64,000 nucleotides of DNA from an uncultured Paracoccaceae bacterium (GTDB taxonomy: Bacteria > Pseudomonadota > Alphaproteobacteria > Rhodobacterales > Rhodobacteraceae), in contig CANMPK010000001.1 of assembly GCA_947499725.1 (NCBI GenBank), forward strand, positions 248,001 through 312,000, read 5' to 3'. This document shows positions 16,628 to 25,623 of the stretch, in pieces. The notes beneath the pieces are model-generated. The model worked only from the letters and a program-made list of their open reading frames with translations. It did not search any database and was not told where the DNA came from. Made by a program: the position numbers and the translations under genes. Each line of letters begins with the position of its first letter. Positions within the stretch are counted from its first letter, which is position 1.

Positions 16628-17649
16628 CTGAGACGAAAAAGACAGGGCTGCGCTTTGCAGCCATTGGGATTGATCACCGCCATATCTATGGCATGGCCGG
16701 CAACCTTGTGGATGCGGGGGCTGAATTTGCGGGCTGGTGGACTGAGGGTGAACCTCAGACCGTTGAGGGCTTGGTGAAGCGTTTCCCTGATGTGCCGCGC
16801 GCTGAGAGCGCTGAGGCGCTGATGCAGGATGACAGCATTGATATGATTGTGCTGGCTGGTATTCCTTCTGGCCGCGCAGGCTGGGCGGTTAAGGCGATGG
16901 ACGCGGGCAAGGATGTCATGAGTGACAAGCCGGGCTGTACGGATTTTGATCAGTTGGCTGAGTTGCGCGCGGCTGTGGCGCGCACGGGGCGCATTTGGTC
17001 GGTGAATTTCTCGGAACGTTTTGAGGTGCCTGCGGTGACCAAAGCTGCGGTGCTGGTGGCTGAAGGCGCGATTGGCAAGGTTGTTCAGACAATGGGCATG
17101 GGGCCGCATCGTTTGAACCGTGATTTGCGCGAAGACTGGTTCTTTGATCGTGAGGCCTATGGCGGGATCATCACCGATATTGCCAGCCATCAGATTGATC
17201 AGTTCCTGTTCTTTACGGGCTCTGACACTGCAGAAGTGACAATGGCCAGCGTGGGCAATTATGCCAACCCAGAGGATCCGGGTTTGCAGGACTTTGGTGA
17301 GCTGTCTTTGCGCAGCGAGTCTGGCCACGGCTATATCCGCGTGGATTGGTATACGCCGGATGCCTTGCCGACATGGGGCGATGGTCGTCTGACGATTTTG
17401 GGCACCGAAGGCTATATTGAGATGCGCAAATATGTGGATTTCGGCCATGAGGGCACGGATCATTTGATCCTTGTGAATGGCACGGAGTGTAAGCGGATCG
17501 ATGCCTCGGATGCGGGTCTGCCGTATTTCGGCAAGTTGATTGCGGATGTGCAGAACCGCACCGCCACGGCCATGCCGCAAGAGCATGTGTTTACCGTGTG
17601 CGAGCTGGCGTTGCAGGCGCAGGAACTGGCTGAGAAGGGGCGCGCATGA
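16624..17649 (+). CDS. Gfo/Idh/MocA family oxidoreductase, atypical cofactor motif
   Basis: The second dehydrogenase has 341 residues. The start is GTG, overlapping the previous stop as GTGA. The Rossmann strand is present but its glycine loop is replaced: FAAIGIDHRHIYGMAGNLVD has no GxGxxG. The usual EKP lysine motif appears as DVMSDKPGCTDFDQ. The C-terminal domain contains YGGIITDIASHQIDQFLFF, with the expected catalytic histidine. It may bind nucleotide differently or act on a product of its neighbours. It also overlaps the third dehydrogenase by four bases. Confidence 0.88.
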   Translation: MTETKKTGLRFAAIGIDHRHIYGMAGNLVDAGAEFAGWWTEGEPQTVEGLVKRFPDVPRAESAEALMQDDSIDMIVLAGIPSGRAGWAVKAMDAGKDVMSDKPGCTDFDQLAELRAAVARTGRIWSVNFSERFEVPAVTKAAVLVAEGAIGKVVQTMGMGPHRLNRDLREDWFFDREAYGGIITDIASHQIDQFLFFTGSDTAEVTMASVGNYANPEDPGLQDFGELSLRSESGHGYIRVDWYTPDALPTWGDGRLTILGTEGYIEMRKYVDFGHEGTDHLILVNGTECKRIDASDAGLPYFGKLIADVQNRTATAMPQEHVFTVCELALQAQELAEKGRA

Positions 17650-18704
17650 TCCGTGTTGCGATCATAGGCGCCGGTATTGGGGCGGAGCATTTGCAAGGCT
17701 ATCGGTCTTTGCCGGATGCCTTCCGCGTCAGCACCATTTGCGATCTGGATCGCGAGCGGGCGGCGATTGCCACGGGTGGCGATCTGGATATTCGCATCAC
17801 CGATGATTTGGACGCGGTTTTGGCGGATGACGCGATCGATTTGATCGATGTTTGCTTGCCGCCGCATCTGCATGTGCCGGTGTCTGTGAAAGCCTTGCAG
17901 GCGGGCAAACATGTGATTTGCGAGAAGCCGATTGCTCGGTCGATGGAAGAGGCGGCCACGTTGAAAGAGGCCATGGAGGCTTCGGGCAAGCGCGTCTTTC
18001 CGGTGTTTCAGTATCGCTATGGCCTTGCTTTGGATCAGTTGCGGGCTTTGTTGGCCTCTGGCTATGCGGGCAAGGCTTACGTGGCCAGCTTGGAAACCCA
18101 TTGGAACCGCGATGCAGAGTATTACGCGGTGCCGTGGCGTGGGACAGTGGAAGGTGAAGTGGGCGGGGCTTTGGTGTCTCACGCGATCCACAGCCATGAT
18201 CTGCTGTGCCATGTGTTTGGGCCAGTGGCGCAGGTGTCTGCCATGACAGACACGCGCGTGAATGACATTGAAACCGAAGACTGTGCGGCGATTACCTTCC
18301 GCATGGAGAACGGTGCTTTGGCGACCAGCTCGATCACTTTGGGCGCGGGTGATGACACCAGCCGCCTGAAGTTTTGCTTTGGGGGCTTTACCGCCGAAAG
18401 CGGCACCATGCCTTACACCCCAGCGCAGGATCGCTGGACCTTTACAGCCCGCGCGCCGGTGACACAGGCGCAGATTGATGCGGTTCTGGCTTTGGTGCCG
18501 GAGCGTCCGCAGGGATTTGCGGGCTATTTGAATTCTATCTCTGACGCGCTGAACGGGCGCGCGGGATCCGAGGTGACCTTGGCCGATGGTCAACAGTCCA
18601 TTGAATTGGCAACTGCTTTGTATTTGTCAGTTCGTGAAGACCGCTCTGTTTCGCTGCCGCTTCCATCAGGAGTGGACCTTTTGGTCAAAAAGGAAGTAGC
18701 CTAG
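17646..18704 (+). CDS. Gfo/Idh/MocA family oxidoreductase (third of three)
   Basis: The third dehydrogenase has 352 residues and a canonical cofactor loop (VAIIGAGIGAEHLQGY), the lysine motif HVICEKPIARSMEEA, and a substrate domain with GGALVSHAIHSHDLLCHVFG. The start ATG overlaps the previous stop as ATGA. It is followed after 55 bases by the solute-binding protein gene. With three paralogous dehydrogenases in a row, successive oxidation or epimerisation through keto intermediates is a reasonable inference. The exact sugar cannot be named. Confidence 0.92.
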   Translation: MIRVAIIGAGIGAEHLQGYRSLPDAFRVSTICDLDRERAAIATGGDLDIRITDDLDAVLADDAIDLIDVCLPPHLHVPVSVKALQAGKHVICEKPIARSMEEAATLKEAMEASGKRVFPVFQYRYGLALDQLRALLASGYAGKAYVASLETHWNRDAEYYAVPWRGTVEGEVGGALVSHAIHSHDLLCHVFGPVAQVSAMTDTRVNDIETEDCAAITFRMENGALATSSITLGAGDDTSRLKFCFGGFTAESGTMPYTPAQDRWTFTARAPVTQAQIDAVLALVPERPQGFAGYLNSISDALNGRAGSEVTLADGQQSIELATALYLSVREDRSVSLPLPSGVDLLVKKEVA

Positions 18705-18759
18705 CGGCAGAAGAGCAAAAATCGAAAATTGATCAAGACTTTAGGGAGGATTTAGTCTG

Positions 18760-20031
18760 ATGAAGAAGAAAACGATTTATCTGAATACCGCGTTCGCAGC
18801 GGCCTTTGGCTTTGCAGCGGCGGCGGCACATGCCGACGACGTACGTTTCATGTGCTATTCCGATGGCAATGAGTGTGAAGTCTATGAAGACGTCCTGAGC
18901 CGTTTCACAGCGGACACTGGTATCGGTGTGGCTGTTGATGTTGTGCCTTACCAAGCGATTCTGGAAAACCTGCCAGTTCAGCTGGCGGCGGGCACAGGCC
19001 CTGATATCGCGAAAGTCACCGATTTGGGTGGTTTGAACGAGTATTATCTGGATCTGGCACCACATGTGGATCGCGCTTACTGGGAAGGTTCCTTTGGCGA
19101 AACACTTGATTGGTACCGTGGCAACGCGGGTGGCGATGGCATCTATGGTATGCACAGCCAGCTGACCATCACGGGTGCTTTCGTGAACGCGACGCTGTTT
19201 GAGCAAGCGGGCGTGGATCTGCCAGCGGCAGGCGCAACTTGGGAAGAGTGGGCGGCAGCGTCCCGTGATGTTGCAAAAGCAACAGGTACAGATTTCCCAA
19301 TGGCGATTGACCGTTCCGGTCACCGTGTTGCGGGCCCAGCGATTTCTTATGGCGCCAAGCTGTTTGACGCAGATGGCAATGGCAAACTGGTGGATGATGG
19401 TTTCACAGCCTTCACACAGCAGTTCGTAGATTGGCACAATGACGGCACCATCGCGAAAGACGTATGGGCGGGCCAAGGTGGCTCTACATACCAAGACGCG
19501 GCACAAGAGTTCATCAATGGTGAGCTGGTGTTCTACTACTCTGGTTCTTGGCAAGTTGGCCGTATGGACGAGAACGTCGGCGACTTCTTTGACTGGAAAG
19601 TTGTTGGCTCTCCTTGTGGTCCAGCAGGTGCATGTTCCGGTATGCCGGGCGGCGCGGGTATCGTTGGCTTTAAGCAAACATCCCAGCCTGAAAAAGTGGC
19701 TGCTGTGATCGACTATCTGGCACAGGAAGATGTGTATGCTGAAGTGACAGCACGCACGAAGAACCTGCCAGCGCACCTGGGTGTTGCAGCGAAGGGCGTT
19801 GAGTTCCAAGACGCGTCCCCAGCAGCACAAGATGCTCTGAACGGCTTTGCTGGCGCGCTGCCAGCGGTGTCTCCGATTGCGTTCCAGTACCAAGGTTATG
19901 CTGGCAACCGCGCAATGTACGGTATCACTGTTGAGCGTATCAGTCAGGCGATCGTAGGCGAGCTGTCTGTGGCGGATGCCATGGACCGTGCGGCTGCCGA
20001 TCTGGAAGCAGCAATGGCTGAATCCAAGTAA
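18760..20031 (+). CDS. CUT1-type ABC transporter sugar-binding protein
   Basis: This periplasmic binding protein of 423 residues delivers a carbohydrate to the permeases encoded downstream. A signal peptide of about 25 residues ends AAAAHADDV, with no lipobox cysteine. The mature part is a family 1 extracellular binding protein with GTGPDIAKVTDLGGL, a YYSGSWQVG segment and PGGAGIVGF. The ATG follows AGGGAGGATTTA, a leader shared with two other genes in this window. A strong hairpin lies behind the stop, which should keep binding-protein mRNA abundant relative to the permeases. Confidence 0.94.
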   Translation: MKKKTIYLNTAFAAAFGFAAAAAHADDVRFMCYSDGNECEVYEDVLSRFTADTGIGVAVDVVPYQAILENLPVQLAAGTGPDIAKVTDLGGLNEYYLDLAPHVDRAYWEGSFGETLDWYRGNAGGDGIYGMHSQLTITGAFVNATLFEQAGVDLPAAGATWEEWAAASRDVAKATGTDFPMAIDRSGHRVAGPAISYGAKLFDADGNGKLVDDGFTAFTQQFVDWHNDGTIAKDVWAGQGGSTYQDAAQEFINGELVFYYSGSWQVGRMDENVGDFFDWKVVGSPCGPAGACSGMPGGAGIVGFKQTSQPEKVAAVIDYLAQEDVYAEVTARTKNLPAHLGVAAKGVEFQDASPAAQDALNGFAGALPAVSPIAFQYQGYAGNRAMYGITVERISQAIVGELSVADAMDRAAADLEAAMAESK

Positions 20032-20051
20032 TCGCTTGTTGTTCTGAAATC

Positions 20052-20091
20052 CTCTTGCGCCCCAGCTAGGGTGGGGCGCAAGAGACCTTTT
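20052..20091 (+). terminator. intercistronic hairpin between binding protein and permease genes
   Basis: CTCTTGCGCCCCA and TGGGGCGCAAGAG form a perfect 13-base-pair stem with a seven-base loop (20052-20084), followed by ACCTTTT. The permease start is only 16 bases further on. It is probably a partial terminator or a 3' end stabiliser that sets the binding-protein to permease ratio. Confidence 0.85.
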
Positions 20092-20107
20092 AAGCGGAGG
20101 TCAGCGC

Positions 20108-21076
20108 TTGCTTTCCATTATCTCACCTATCATGCGGATCGTTGAGATCCCCATGCTGGCGCTGCAGCGCCTGCTGGGCATCAACAAACTGGCATGGGTG
20201 TTCTTGCTGCCAAACTTGATCTTGTTTGGGCTGTTCGCCTTTTTGCCTGTGATCCTAAATATCTTTTATGCCACCACGGGTGGCGACAATGTTCTGCTTG
20301 CGGATCGTCCCTATGTGGGCGCGCGCAACTTTGGGACGTTGACAGATTGTAGTAATTTCCTTGATCCCAATTCTTGCCGAGAAGACAAATTCTGGCGCGC
20401 GGTTTGGAACACGGTTTGGTTTGTCACTTTGCAGGTTGGCTTTATGGTCGGCTTTTCCTTGCTGACAGCGATCATCCTGAACCGAGACATCCGCGCCCGC
20501 GGGTTCTTTCGGTCGGTATTCTTCTTTCCGGTGCTGTTGTCTCCGGTGGTTGTGGCGCTGGTGTGGAAGTGGATTTTGCAGCGCGAAGGCGTGTTGAATG
20601 CTTTCCTTGATTGGACAGGCGTTGGCGGGATCAACTGGCTGGTGAGCGCAGATTGGGCCTTTGGCTGGTCGGTGTTTATTTCCGTTTGGGCGCATATGGG
20701 CTTTTACACGTTGATTTTGCTGGCGGGTTTGCAGGCCATTCCGCGCGATGTGTATGAAGCGGCTTTGATGGATCGTTCGAGCCCTTGGCGCACGTTCCGC
20801 CGCATTACCTTGCCGTTGCTGTCGCCCACCATGTTGGTGGTGCTAGTACTGGCGATGATCAAAGGGGTGCAAACCTTTGATGAGGTCTATGCCTTTACGG
20901 GCGGTGGTCCGGGTACGGCGACGACATTTATTATTCAGTACATTTATGAAGAAGGCTTTGCTGGCGCGCCGCGTTTGTTTGGTCTGTCTGCTGCGGCCTC
21001 GCTGTTGGTGGCGGGTGTGCTTGTTCTGCTGACGCTTGTGCAGCTTTGGGCCAACCGGAGTAACGTCGATGGGTAA
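20108..21076 (+). CDS. CUT1 ABC transporter permease (MalF-type)
   Basis: This inner-membrane permease of 322 residues has about six membrane segments, beginning WVFLLPNLILFGLFAFLPVI. The ABC permease EAA loop is present at YEAALMDRSSPWRTFRRITL, which contacts the ATPase. The start is TTG at 20108, because GCGGAGGT lies seven bases before it and the N-terminus fits. It overlaps the second permease by eight bases. The partner binding protein is upstream, behind a hairpin. Confidence 0.93.
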   Translation: MLSIISPIMRIVEIPMLALQRLLGINKLAWVFLLPNLILFGLFAFLPVILNIFYATTGGDNVLLADRPYVGARNFGTLTDCSNFLDPNSCREDKFWRAVWNTVWFVTLQVGFMVGFSLLTAIILNRDIRARGFFRSVFFFPVLLSPVVVALVWKWILQREGVLNAFLDWTGVGGINWLVSADWAFGWSVFISVWAHMGFYTLILLAGLQAIPRDVYEAALMDRSSPWRTFRRITLPLLSPTMLVVLVLAMIKGVQTFDEVYAFTGGGPGTATTFIIQYIYEEGFAGAPRLFGLSAAASLLVAGVLVLLTLVQLWANRSNVDG

Positions 21077-22124
21077 GGTGCTTTCATTTCTGACCGCGAC
21101 ACGCGGTAAAAACGGCAAGCTGCATTGGACCGATTGGGTGTCTTATGGCTACCTGACTTTGGGTGTGTTCCTGATGTTTGGTCCGGTGCTTTGGCTGGTG
21201 ATTTCCAGCTTTAAAACCGAAGCGGATTTGCAGCGCTTTCCGCCGACCTTGCTGCCTTATGCGCAGGAAACGGTGCAGGTGGATGGCTATGACAATCCAT
21301 TGCCTTTGTTCCTGATGACAGGCGGTGATTACGAAGGTCAAACCTTGGCGCAGTTGCGCCGTGTTGGATCACAAGCGCAGATGGTTGATCCGGCCAACCC
21401 AGACGAGCGGTTGCGCGTGAATATCGCCAATCGTGAACCGGTGGAGAAGCTGCATCTGGCCACGGAAAACTACACCGAGCTGTTTGAGCGGTTTAACTTC
21501 CTGCGGTTCTTCTGGAACTCGACCTTCATTACGGTGACGGCGACGGCGATCATGTTGCTGGTGAACTCGATGGCGGCCTTTGCGCTGTCTAAGTACGAGT
21601 TCCGAGGGCGGATGACCGTGTTGCTTATGGTGATTGGGACGTTGATGATCCCGCAGACGGTTGTGTTGGTGCCCTTGTTCTTGATTGTCACAGAACTTGG
21701 CATGTTCAACTCGCTTTGGGGGGTGATTATTCCGGGGGCGGCGACGCCCACAGGGGTGTTCTTGCTGCGGCAATATATGATCACCATTCCGGATGAAATT
21801 CTGGACGCCGCCCGTATGGACAAAGCCAGTGAATGGAAAATCTTCTGGCGGATCATTGTGCCACTGTCTGCGCCTGCGATTGCGGTGCTTGCGATCCTTG
21901 CGATCATGTGGCGTTGGAATGACTTCCTATGGCCGTTGATCGTGCTGACCCAATCTGAGAACTTCACACTGCAACTTGCGCTGAACTCCTTCCAAGGGGA
22001 GCTGCAAACCGATTGGCAGTCTTTGCTGGCCATGACGGTTCTGACGTTGCTGCCGATTTCGGCCGTGTTCATGTTCTTGCAAAAATACATTGCCACCGGC
22101 ATCGCCTCGACCGGCGGTAAATAG
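21069..22124 (+). CDS. CUT1 ABC transporter permease (MalG-type)
   Basis: The second permease has 351 residues and about six membrane spans. A periplasmic region of more than 100 residues lies between the first span (LTLGVFLMFGPVLWLVISSF) and the second. The EAA motif is ILDAARMDKASEWKIFWRII. The ATG at 21069 is preferred over an upstream in-frame start because GGAG lies nine bases before it. It overlaps the first permease by eight bases and is followed by the ATPase gene after 14 bases. The two permeases should form a heterodimer. Confidence 0.93.
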   Translation: MGKVLSFLTATRGKNGKLHWTDWVSYGYLTLGVFLMFGPVLWLVISSFKTEADLQRFPPTLLPYAQETVQVDGYDNPLPLFLMTGGDYEGQTLAQLRRVGSQAQMVDPANPDERLRVNIANREPVEKLHLATENYTELFERFNFLRFFWNSTFITVTATAIMLLVNSMAAFALSKYEFRGRMTVLLMVIGTLMIPQTVVLVPLFLIVTELGMFNSLWGVIIPGAATPTGVFLLRQYMITIPDEILDAARMDKASEWKIFWRIIVPLSAPAIAVLAILAIMWRWNDFLWPLIVLTQSENFTLQLALNSFQGELQTDWQSLLAMTVLTLLPISAVFMFLQKYIATGIASTGGK

Positions 22125-22138
22125 AAAGAGAGTCTGAT

Positions 22139-23215
22139 ATGGCTACGATTGAACTAAAATCAGTCCGTAAATCCTATGGCACGGCCGAGGTGATTGAGGG
22201 CATCGATCTGCAGATCGCACATGGTGAGTTCTGCGTGTTTGTTGGCCCGTCTGGCTGTGGGAAATCCACGTTGCTGCGGATGATCTCTGGCCTTGAGAGC
22301 ATCACAGATGGGGACATTGTGATTGGCGGCGAGGTGGTGAATGACATCCCTGCGGCGGATCGCGGTTTGGCGATGGTATTCCAGTCTTATGCGCTTTACC
22401 CGCATATGACCGTGCGCCAGAACCTGTCGTTTGGTCTGGAGAACATCAACACACCAAAGGCAGAGATTGATCAGAAGATCGAGAATGTCGCCAAGATGCT
22501 GCAAATTGATCAATTGCTGGCGCGTCGTCCAAAGGATTTGTCTGGCGGTCAGCGTCAGCGTGTTGCGATTGGCCGTGCGGTTGTGCGCGAGCCACGTGTG
22601 TTCCTGTTTGACGAACCGCTGTCTAACCTTGATGCCGAGCTGCGGGTGGATATGCGCGGCGAGATCGCATCGTTGCACCGCCGTTTGGGCAACACGATGA
22701 TCTATGTGACCCACGATCAGGTTGAGGCGATGACCTTGGCGGACAAGATCGCGGTTTTGCGTTTGGGTCAGTTGGAACAGTTTGGCGCGCCGCTGGAGCT
22801 GTTTAACCGTCCGCGCAATATGTTTGTGGCGGGGTTCATTGGCTCTCCGAAGATGAATTTCATCGAAGGGCAGGTGAGTGCTGATCTGAAGATGCTGGAA
22901 TTGGCGTCTGGTGAGAAGATTGCTTTGCCAAGCAGTGGTTTTGCCATTGCCGCCGGTCAAAAGGTGACGATGGGCGTGCGCCCGACGGAGCTTCAGCCGG
23001 ATGAGACGGGCCCGATTGCTTTGTCTGTGAAATCGGTCGAGCTGCTGGGCGGTGAATCTTACATCTATGGCAGTTTGGCTAATGGCGGGGCGGTGACGAT
23101 CCATAGCCTTGGCCAGACGAGTGTTGGTTTGGGGGACACTATTCAGGTCAGCCCAAAGATCGAAGAGGTGCATCTGTTTGACACAGACAGCACGCTGAGT
23201 CTGCGTGATGAGTGA
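22139..23215 (+). CDS. CUT1 ABC transporter ATP-binding protein (MalK/UgpC-type)
   Basis: The cytoplasmic ATPase has 358 residues. Walker A is GPSGCGKSTLL, the Q loop VFQSYALYPHMTV, the signature LSGGQRQRVAIGRAV and Walker B VFLFDEPLSNLD, with the switch histidine in MIYVTHDQVEAMTLAD. The C-terminal 120 residues form the TOBE/OB regulatory region of CUT1 ATPases (KVTMGVRPTELQP). It completes the importer in one operon and is followed by a bidirectional terminator. Confidence 0.95.
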   Translation: MATIELKSVRKSYGTAEVIEGIDLQIAHGEFCVFVGPSGCGKSTLLRMISGLESITDGDIVIGGEVVNDIPAADRGLAMVFQSYALYPHMTVRQNLSFGLENINTPKAEIDQKIENVAKMLQIDQLLARRPKDLSGGQRQRVAIGRAVVREPRVFLFDEPLSNLDAELRVDMRGEIASLHRRLGNTMIYVTHDQVEAMTLADKIAVLRLGQLEQFGAPLELFNRPRNMFVAGFIGSPKMNFIEGQVSADLKMLELASGEKIALPSSGFAIAAGQKVTMGVRPTELQPDETGPIALSVKSVELLGGESYIYGSLANGGAVTIHSLGQTSVGLGDTIQVSPKIEEVHLFDTDSTLSLRDE

Positions 23216-23235
23216 CCGCGCAGGGTCAGAAATAG

Positions 23236-23265
23236 AAAACGCGGCCCAATGTGGCCGCGTTTTTT
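23236..23265. terminator. bidirectional terminator of the sugar operon and the acd operon
   Basis: AAAACGCGGCC and GGCCGCGTTTT form an 11-base-pair stem with a six-base loop. A TTTTTTGTTTTT tract overlaps and follows the right arm on the plus strand. On the minus strand the arm runs into TTTTCTATTTC. It sits between two converging operons and should end both. Confidence 0.9.
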
Positions 23266-23285
23266 GTTTTTAAGCGATTTGATTT

Positions 23286-24425
23286 TTAAACTTCGCTCAA
23301 CAGATCACGTGCGATGACCAAACGTTGGATTTCGCTTGTGCCTTCGTAGATCTGACAGATGCGGGCGTCACGGTAGATGCGCTCTGCTGGGTAGTCTTTT
23401 AGATAGCCATAGCCGCCCATGATCTGAATCGCGTCCGAACACACTTTTTCGACAATTTCAGAAGAGAAGAGCTTGGCCATGGACGCCTCGCGCAAACATG
23501 GCTCGCCTGCATCTTTTTTGGCGGCAGCCAGATACACCATCTGGCGTGCGGCTTCGATTTGTGTCGCCATATCAGCCAGTTTGAAAGACACGCCTTGGTT
23601 GGCCGCAATCGGGCTGCCAAAGGCTTGGCGTTCTGCGGCATAGTCGCGGGCCAATTCAAAGGCTTTGCGCGCCATGCCAACGGCTTGCGCGGCGATGCCA
23701 ATGCGGCCACCTTCCAGATTAGCGAGCGCGATCTTGTAACCTTCGCCTTCTGCGCCCAGCAGGTTTTCGGCCGGAATGCGCATGTCAGTGAACGACAACT
23801 GGCATGTATCTGACGAGTGGATGCCAAGCTTTTCTTCGACGCGCACGACCTCGTAGCCGGGGGTGTCTGTTTCCACCACAAAGGCGGAAATGCCTTTTTT
23901 GCCAGCAGCCTTATCGGTGACGGCAAAGACAATGATCATGTTGCCATTTTTGCCGGAGGTGATGAATTGTTTGGACCCGTTGAGCACATAGTGATCGCCA
24001 TCGCGCACGGCTGTGGTGCGCAGGTTTGAGGCATCTGAACCCGCTTGTGGTTCAGTCAGGGCAAAGCCGCCGATCCATTCACCCGATGCAAGCTTGGGCA
24101 GGTACTTTTCTTTCTGCGCCTCGGTGCCGTAGCGCTGGATTGGAACGCAACCGACTGAGGAGTGTACGGATAGAATTGTTGAGCAAGCGCCATCGCCAGC
24201 GGCAATTTCTTCCACCACAGTGGCATAGCTGACGATATCGCTGTCTAGCCCGCCGTAGTCTTCGGACACAAGCATGCCGAGAAAGCCCAATTCCCCCATT
24301 TGGGTAAGCTCTGCGCGAGGGAAGCGGTTTTCCCGGTCACGTTCTTCGGCGCCAGGCCAAAGTTGTTCTTGGGCAAATTGTCGTGCCATGTCGCGGATGG
24401 CTGTTTGGACGTCGTTTAACAGCAT
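23286..24425 (-). CDS. acyl-CoA dehydrogenase (short/branched-chain type)
   Basis: This FAD-dependent dehydrogenase introduces an alpha-beta double bond in a short or methyl-branched acyl-CoA. The 379-residue protein has the FAD segment [17 protein letters not shown], the [12 protein letters not shown] strand, and a catalytic glutamate in the usual C-terminal position ([17 protein letters not shown]). It is last in an operon after an HSD10-like SDR and a thiolase. That set covers the isoleucine steps from 2-methylbutyryl-CoA, so a 2-methylbutyryl/isobutyryl-CoA role is likely. Butyryl-CoA is an alternative. Electrons should pass to ETF. Confidence 0.9.
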   Translation of the reverse strand: MLLNDVQTAIRDMARQFAQEQLWPGAEERDRENRFPRAELTQMGELGFLGMLVSEDYGGLDSDIVSYATVVEEIAAGDGACSTILSVHSSVGCVPIQRYGTEAQKEKYLPKLASGEWIGGFALTEPQAGSDASNLRTTAVRDGDHYVLNGSKQFITSGKNGNMIIVFAVTDKAAGKKGISAFVVETDTPGYEVVRVEEKLGIHSSDTCQLSFTDMRIPAENLLGAEGEGYKIALANLEGGRIGIAAQAVGMARKAFELARDYAAERQAFGSPIAANQGVSFKLADMATQIEAARQMVYLAAAKKDAGEPCLREASMAKLFSSEIVEKVCSDAIQIMGGYGYLKDYPAERIYRDARICQIYEGTSEIQRLVIARDLLSEV

Positions 24426-24428
24426 GGG

Positions 24429-25613
24429 TTACTCCATTAGTTCAAGTGCAATGGCGGTGGCTTCGCCGCCGCCGATACAGATGCTGGCGAGGCCGCGTTT
24501 TGCGGATTTTTGACGCATTGCGTTCAGCAAGGTGACCATGATCCGTGCGCCAGACGCACCGATTGGATGGCCAAGAGCGCAAGCGCCGCCGTGAATGTTG
24601 GTGTGCTCTTCTGGGAGGCCAAGCGATTTGATTGCGGCCATGGCCACAACTGCGAAAGCTTCGTTCACTTCGAAGAGATCATAGTCGCCTAGATCGGTGC
24701 CAGTTTTCTGCAAGAGATTGGTGACAGCCCCGATCGGAGCGACTGGGAATTTGTCAGGGGCCATGCCGTTGCTGGCGTGGCCGATGATGCGGGCGAGGGG
24801 TGTTAGGCCATGGGCCTCTGCTACGGAAGCGCGGGTGAGGATCAGCGCCGCAGCCCCGTCTGAAATGGACGAGGCATTGGCTGCCGTCACTGTGCCGTCT
24901 TTGGCGAAGGCTGGGCGCAGGTTTGGTATTTTGTCACGCTTGGCGTTGCGCGGTTGCTCGTCGGTGCTGATGGTCTGGCTGTCGCGGCGGGTTTGCACGG
25001 TGACGGGGGCGATTTCATCCGTGAAATAGCCATCAGCTTGCGCGGCGAGGGCGCGATCGAGTGATTGAATGGCGTAGGCGTCTTGGGCCTCGCGGGTGAA
25101 TTGATAATCAGAAGCGCAGCGTTCCGCAAAAACGCCCATAAGCGTGCCTTTTTCATAGGCATCTTCGAGGCCGTCGAGGAACATGTGGTCTTTGACATCG
25201 CCGTGGCCCATGCGCATTCCTGAACGCGCCTTTGGCAACAGGTAGGGCGCGTTGGACATGCTTTCGGTGCCGCCGACCAATGCCATAGAGGCCGAACCGG
25301 CCACCAAAGCATCATGGGCCATCATGCTGGCCTGCATGCCGGAGCCGCACATTTTGTTGACTGTCGTGGCGCTGGATGTTTGTGCGAGGCCTGCGCCCAG
25401 AGCGACTTGGCGGGCAGGTGCTTGGCCTTGGCCCGCGCTGAGCACATTGCCGAAGACAACTTGATCGATGCTTTGGGCATCGATACCGGCTTGTGCAATG
25501 GCGGCTTTGGCGGCGACGCTGCCGAGTTCGGCAGCGGTGAGGGGACTAAGTTCTCCGCCGAGGCCGCCCATGGGGGTGCGTTTGGCGGAAAGAATGACAA
25601 TAGGGTCGCTCAT
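24429..25613 (-). CDS. acetyl-CoA acetyltransferase (thiolase)
   Basis: The 394-residue thiolase has the nucleophilic cysteine in NKMCGSGMQASMMAH, the histidine in GGACALGHPIGASGARI and the second cysteine in ASICIGGGEATAIALE. The N-terminus starts DPIVILSAKRTPMGGLGGEL. In this operon, between an SDR and an acyl-CoA dehydrogenase, it probably cleaves 2-methylacetoacetyl-CoA from isoleucine, or acetoacetyl-CoA from leucine. It starts 10 bases after the SDR stop and its own stop is three bases before the acyl-CoA dehydrogenase start. Confidence 0.93.
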   Translation of the reverse strand: MSDPIVILSAKRTPMGGLGGELSPLTAAELGSVAAKAAIAQAGIDAQSIDQVVFGNVLSAGQGQAPARQVALGAGLAQTSSATTVNKMCGSGMQASMMAHDALVAGSASMALVGGTESMSNAPYLLPKARSGMRMGHGDVKDHMFLDGLEDAYEKGTLMGVFAERCASDYQFTREAQDAYAIQSLDRALAAQADGYFTDEIAPVTVQTRRDSQTISTDEQPRNAKRDKIPNLRPAFAKDGTVTAANASSISDGAAALILTRASVAEAHGLTPLARIIGHASNGMAPDKFPVAPIGAVTNLLQKTGTDLGDYDLFEVNEAFAVVAMAAIKSLGLPEEHTNIHGGACALGHPIGASGARIMVTLLNAMRQKSAKRGLASICIGGGEATAIALELME

Positions 25614-25623
25614 GTCGGGTTCC

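Noticed and set aside
18733-19893. 386-codon open frame antisense to the CUT1 binding protein gene
   Set aside because: The plus-strand gene has a signal peptide, family motifs and a strong ribosome site; the antisense frame has none.
22160-23173. 337-codon open frame antisense to the CUT1 ATPase gene
   Set aside because: The plus strand encodes all ABC ATPase motifs; the antisense frame is a shadow.
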